Of a DNA stretch of 64,000 nucleotides, positions 60,706-64,000 are shown piece after piece. The stretch is from contig NZ_CP014263.1 of the NCBI RefSeq assembly GCF_001988955.1, positions 806,001-870,000 of the forward strand, read 5' to 3'. The position numbers and the translations under genes were made by a program. Below the pieces are notes generated by a model. It worked only from the letters and a program-made list of their open reading frames with translations, did no database searches and was not told the DNA's origin. Source of the DNA: Spirosoma montaniterrae. Lineage in GTDB: Bacteria; Bacteroidota; Bacteroidia; Cytophagales; Spirosomataceae. How positions within the stretch are numbered: position 1 is the stretch's first letter; the number at the start of each line of letters is the position of its first letter.

Positions 60706-63700
60706 TTAAAAACTATACCGCACACCCGCCTGTACCTGGAACGGGTCGTTGGTAGGATTGGGAACGCCCGTAGCATTGACGCGGTAGTTGAACCGCGCAT
60801 TCGTTGCGTCGAAATTTGGGACGGCGGGCGCGGTTGCTGTGGCAGGTGTGCCGCCCGGCGCGTAGAGTGCCAGCGTAGTCAGCGAATTATTGACGCCCCA
60901 GTCACGTCGCAGCATGTTGGAAAAGTTAAAAATCTCCGCCGACACCTCAATGTTGTGGTTGCGGTAGATACGGAACCGCTTGGCTGCCCGGATGTCGATG
61001 ACGCCGTAGAAAGCATTGATGCCCCCGTTGCGTTCAGCAAACCGGCCCGAGTAGGTGTTGATGTAATCTTTCAGGCTCTGGCTGGCCGTAGGGCTGTTGA
61101 GCAGGTTTTCCAGACCGGTACGGATGTTGGCCGGCACACCCTCGCCGTTGCGGTCGAAGACGAACGCCAGGTCGTTGGTAGCCACGAAGTCGCCGTTATT
61201 GTTCACGCCCGACAGCATGGTGTAGCGCGTACCGCCCAGCCCCGAATACCGAACGCCCACCGAAATGCCCCAGAAGGTCGGCAGTGTACCGAAGACGACC
61301 ACCTTGTGCCGGAACTGGTTGTCGGAATACGTCATCCGGGTCAGGTTGCGCGGGTCATCCACCACGGGCTGCACCAGCGTGGCAGTGTTGGCTACGTTTC
61401 CGTTGTACGACGTATTGTCGCGCACGTCGCTCCAGGTGTAGCTGCCCGTGATTTCTCCGTCGCGGAAGTAGCGGTACGTAGCGTCTGCTACTACGGCAAA
61501 CTGGTTCACGCGCCCGTCGCCGGTTAGCTCCAGCACCCGGCCTAAGCGGTTGCTAATGCGCCCGTCGAGCCAGTTGGCTACGCCGTTGGCAGGCATCCGG
61601 TTGAGCGGCACAAACACGCCCCGGTTCCCCTCGTTGGCCAGCCGGAAGAACGGCTCCGTAGCCATGTTGCGGTCAACGTAGGTATAGTTGTTGCGGGCCA
61701 TCGACATAAAGCCGGAGAGCGTTACTTTCAGCCGGTCGTTGATGAAGCGCGTATACGATACGTTGGCTTTGTAGAGCGTCGGTACGCGGGCACTGGCCCC
61801 AGTCATGTTGATGGTTGGCAACTGGAATTGCCGCAGCGTCGGGATGCTGTTATAGTCCTGGCGGTAAGCCGCAAAATTGGGTGCCGGTACGTCGGCTCCA
61901 CGCACGTCGACGGTGGCTAAGTTCGAGCCATCGAAGGTCAGGTTATTGATCAGGACGTAGTTGTTGATGTCCGACGCAAATATCCCGGCCCCCAGCCGGA
62001 TAATGTCCCGGCGTTGCTCGTTAACATCCCACGTAAACTGCAACCGGGGCTGGGCAATAAACGTCCGTAGCCGGTTGTCGGTCCGCAGCCCCAGATCATC
62101 GAGCACTATCTGGTTGAGCGACGCTTTGGGGAAGTGCGCGTAATCGAATCGCAGACCAGCGGTCATGTCGAGGCCCGGTGCCAATTTGGTTGCCATCTGA
62201 CCATAAACACCTGCGTTCCAGATGCCTCCGCGCACACTCCAGTCGTCTTTCAGAGGCACTTCGCGGAAGTAGCGGTATGGACGCTGCCGCTCAAAATTGT
62301 CCAATGCCGTGCCTGTGGCATCGTTGGTGAAGTGGAACCGGCCATTCACCTCGCTGCCAAACGTCGAACGGGAGTTTGTGTACATCAGGTCTACACCAAA
62401 CGTAAACTGGGCCTTGTCGGTGTTGTAGTACAGGTTATTGATAAGTTGAACTACGTTGTTGGTAAACCCTTCCTGCGCGAAGCGGTGGCCACCCAACTGA
62501 ATGGTAGTAGCACGGTTAGCCCCGTTGATACTCGACACTACGTTCTCGACAAGGGCACGCGGAATGTTGCGGTCGGGCAACTGATCGCCGGGGCTGCTGA
62601 GCTGGTAGGTGTGGAGGTGCTGTACTTTCAGCTCGTTGGTCATGCGAGGATTAATAGTCGAACGCAACGTGGCCAACAGGCTATTATCTACGTTGTAGTC
62701 ATTACCGGTTGATTCAAAAATGTTGATGGGTGAATTGTCAGTCAACCCCAGCTTGTTGCGGTCGCTGGTGAAGTTGTTTCGCACGGTCAGCAGGTTGTTC
62801 TGGTTAATTTGCCAGTCGAGCCGCAGGAAAGCCGCGTCGGAGTTGCGCACCCGGTCAAACTGCCCATACTGGGGCGTGTTGGCTACCCCATATTGCCGAC
62901 GACCAATGTCCACGTACCGGTCGAGCGTTGGAATGGTTGCGTTAAAGCGCAGTTCATCGGCAGGCGACTGAATGTCGGCGATGAAAAGCGGGCGGGAGTC
63001 GATTTGCCGCTCCCATACAGCGAAATAGTGTAGTTTGTCCTTAATAATCGGCCCGCCCAGCGAGAAACCGAACTGGTTGGTCGCAAACCGAACGTTGCGC
63101 GGGTTGCCCCGAATGTCGAACCGGCTGGCCAACCGGTTGGCGCGGGTAAAGTTGAATACGCTGCCCGTGAGCTGGTTGGTGCCTGCTTTGGTTACGGCAC
63201 TGACAATTCCGCCCCCGGCACGGCCATACACTACGTCGTACTGGTTAGTAATCACCTTGAACTCCCGCACGGCTTCGAGCGAGATGGTGTACGGTCCTCC
63301 GCTCCGGCTGTTCGACGCCCCCGCCGAGGTGGGGTTTTTGGCCGTTGTGCCGTCGATGGTAAAGTTGGTCGAAGACCCCAGTTGCCCCGACAGGTTACCA
63401 CCCCGGCCTGCTAAGGGCGACAGGTCGGTAAGGGTAGTAAAATTACGTCCGTTGATGGGCAGCGTTGAGATGGTGCGGGACGTAACGGTGGTGGCTGCGC
63501 CGAAGTTCTCGACTTTGTTTCGTAACCCCGATGCCACTACCTCCACTACTTGTAACTCCTGGCCGGTTTCCTGCATTGTAATGTCGATGCGGATCAGGTC
63601 GCCCTGGTTGAGTAAGTAGCCGGTCAGCCGTTTTTCGCCGAAACCCACCGCCGTTGCCTGTACGGTGTATGGCCCGCCGAGGGGTAATTCTTTGAACGAG

Positions 63701-63894
63701 TATTCTCCTTTGGCGTTGGTAATGGTGCCGGTTGAGAAGCCGGTCGATTCGTTGCGGAGCCGGATAGTAGCACCGGGCAGGGGCGATTTGCCGTTGTCGG
63801 ACACATAACCGACGATGGACGTCTGCGTGGTTTGGGCTACACCACTGCTAAGTCCTGTAAATAGCAGGAAAAGTGACAATAAAGCGTGTCTCAT
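60706..63894 (-). CDS. Oar-like TonB-dependent receptor
   Basis: A 1062-residue outer-membrane receptor. The start at 63894 (MRHALLSLFLLFTG) is chosen for its signal peptide. A CarboxypepD_reg-like domain (TSIVGYVSDNGKSPLPGATI) is followed by a plug with RNFTTLTDLSPLAG, NFTIDGTTAKNPTSAGASN and YDVVYGRAGGGIVSAVTKAG, motifs of the Oar/OmpA-associated TonB subgroup, and a long barrel ending GVRYSF. No SusD partner is adjacent. Oar-type proteins take part in outer-membrane vesicle or adhesion functions and in uptake of large ligands; substrate unknown. Confidence 0.93.
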   Translation of the reverse strand: MRHALLSLFLLFTGLSSGVAQTTQTSIVGYVSDNGKSPLPGATIRLRNESTGFSTGTITNAKGEYSFKELPLGGPYTVQATAVGFGEKRLTGYLLNQGDLIRIDITMQETGQELQVVEVVASGLRNKVENFGAATTVTSRTISTLPINGRNFTTLTDLSPLAGRGGNLSGQLGSSTNFTIDGTTAKNPTSAGASNSRSGGPYTISLEAVREFKVITNQYDVVYGRAGGGIVSAVTKAGTNQLTGSVFNFTRANRLASRFDIRGNPRNVRFATNQFGFSLGGPIIKDKLHYFAVWERQIDSRPLFIADIQSPADELRFNATIPTLDRYVDIGRRQYGVANTPQYGQFDRVRNSDAAFLRLDWQINQNNLLTVRNNFTSDRNKLGLTDNSPINIFESTGNDYNVDNSLLATLRSTINPRMTNELKVQHLHTYQLSSPGDQLPDRNIPRALVENVVSSINGANRATTIQLGGHRFAQEGFTNNVVQLINNLYYNTDKAQFTFGVDLMYTNSRSTFGSEVNGRFHFTNDATGTALDNFERQRPYRYFREVPLKDDWSVRGGIWNAGVYGQMATKLAPGLDMTAGLRFDYAHFPKASLNQIVLDDLGLRTDNRLRTFIAQPRLQFTWDVNEQRRDIIRLGAGIFASDINNYVLINNLTFDGSNLATVDVRGADVPAPNFAAYRQDYNSIPTLRQFQLPTINMTGASARVPTLYKANVSYTRFINDRLKVTLSGFMSMARNNYTYVDRNMATEPFFRLANEGNRGVFVPLNRMPANGVANWLDGRISNRLGRVLELTGDGRVNQFAVVADATYRYFRDGEITGSYTWSDVRDNTSYNGNVANTATLVQPVVDDPRNLTRMTYSDNQFRHKVVVFGTLPTFWGISVGVRYSGLGGTRYTMLSGVNNNGDFVATNDLAFVFDRNGEGVPANIRTGLENLLNSPTASQSLKDYINTYSGRFAERNGGINAFYGVIDIRAAKRFRIYRNHNIEVSAEIFNFSNMLRRDWGVNNSLTTLALYAPGGTPATATAPAVPNFDATNARFNYRVNATGVPNPTNDPFQVQAGVRYSF

Positions 63895-64000
63895 ACAGTG
63901 CAGGTTGTAAATGGTTTTAGCCTGCAAAGAGACACGAGTTACGTGAATCAAAGGTTATGTATTTATTAAGAAATCATCATATTTATCGTGTGTACGTTAC

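Overview
The window looks like chromosomal DNA of a Bacteroidota member, most likely Cytophagales of the Spirosoma/Rudanella kind. The evidence is two SusC/SusD pairs, two secreted proteins ending in type IX secretion (T9SS) sorting domains, a hybrid two-component system with Reg_prop and Y_Y_Y domains, a 7TMR-DISM histidine kinase, an Oar-like TonB receptor, an alternative (carboxy)norspermidine pathway, and many upstream sequences with the Bacteroidota -7 element TAnnTTTG. GC content is moderate, with AT-rich pockets at 0.9-4.1 kb and 48.5-49.0 kb. I see no rRNA, tRNA, CRISPR array, transposase or prophage.

Layout. 0-7.5 kb: an accessory block in which a promoter-lipoprotein unit is present three times. 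Each lipoprotein is followed by the 5' end of a SASA-type esterase gene, but only the last copy is complete (1104 aa, T9SS cargo); the first two are about 35-codon fossils. 7.5-14.8 kb: small secreted proteins, then an apparent operon of a membrane protein with a duplicated module, a DyP-type peroxidase, a 7TMR-DISM kinase, a NarL-type regulator and a laccase-domain (PgeF) protein. 14.9-20.6 kb: GlsB-like protein, acyl-CoA dehydrogenase, UDP-glucose dehydrogenase plus UDP-xylose synthase, and nspC. 20.8-28.5 kb: SusC/SusD, a TonB C-terminal protein, a hypothetical protein, and the carboxynorspermidine dehydrogenase that pairs with nspC. 28.7-34.1 kb: two paralogous WapI-like proteins, a TetR regulator, Xaa-Pro aminopeptidase and a subtilase. 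34.2-41 kb: a 1360-aa hybrid sensor followed by a T9SS protein containing two nearly identical copies of an approximately 105-residue domain also found in the esterase at 4.1 kb. 41-48.4 kb: HldD, a PTPS-family protein, a beta-barrel, a second subtilase, TauE/SafE, Uma2, MaoC and a FabH-like ketosynthase. 48.5-54.2 kb: a second SusC/SusD/lipoprotein operon. 54.5-64 kb: M20 amidohydrolase, YcxB-like, DUF4783, a phosphoribosyltransferase, an unrecognised secreted protein plus beta-barrel pair, GDPD and an Oar-like receptor.

The most unusual feature is the density of long intergenic palindromes: at least nine inverted repeats of several unrelated sequence families, most starting within a few bases of a stop codon or overlapping it. 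One family (AAAAGTG-based) occurs three times, once inside nspC, where it is read in frame as about 26 residues. The best candidates for something undescribed are the shared DKHYPRGDNFWD domain, the tandem lipoprotein/esterase-fossil locus, the peroxidase/duplicated-module/two-component operon, and the in-frame palindrome in nspC.
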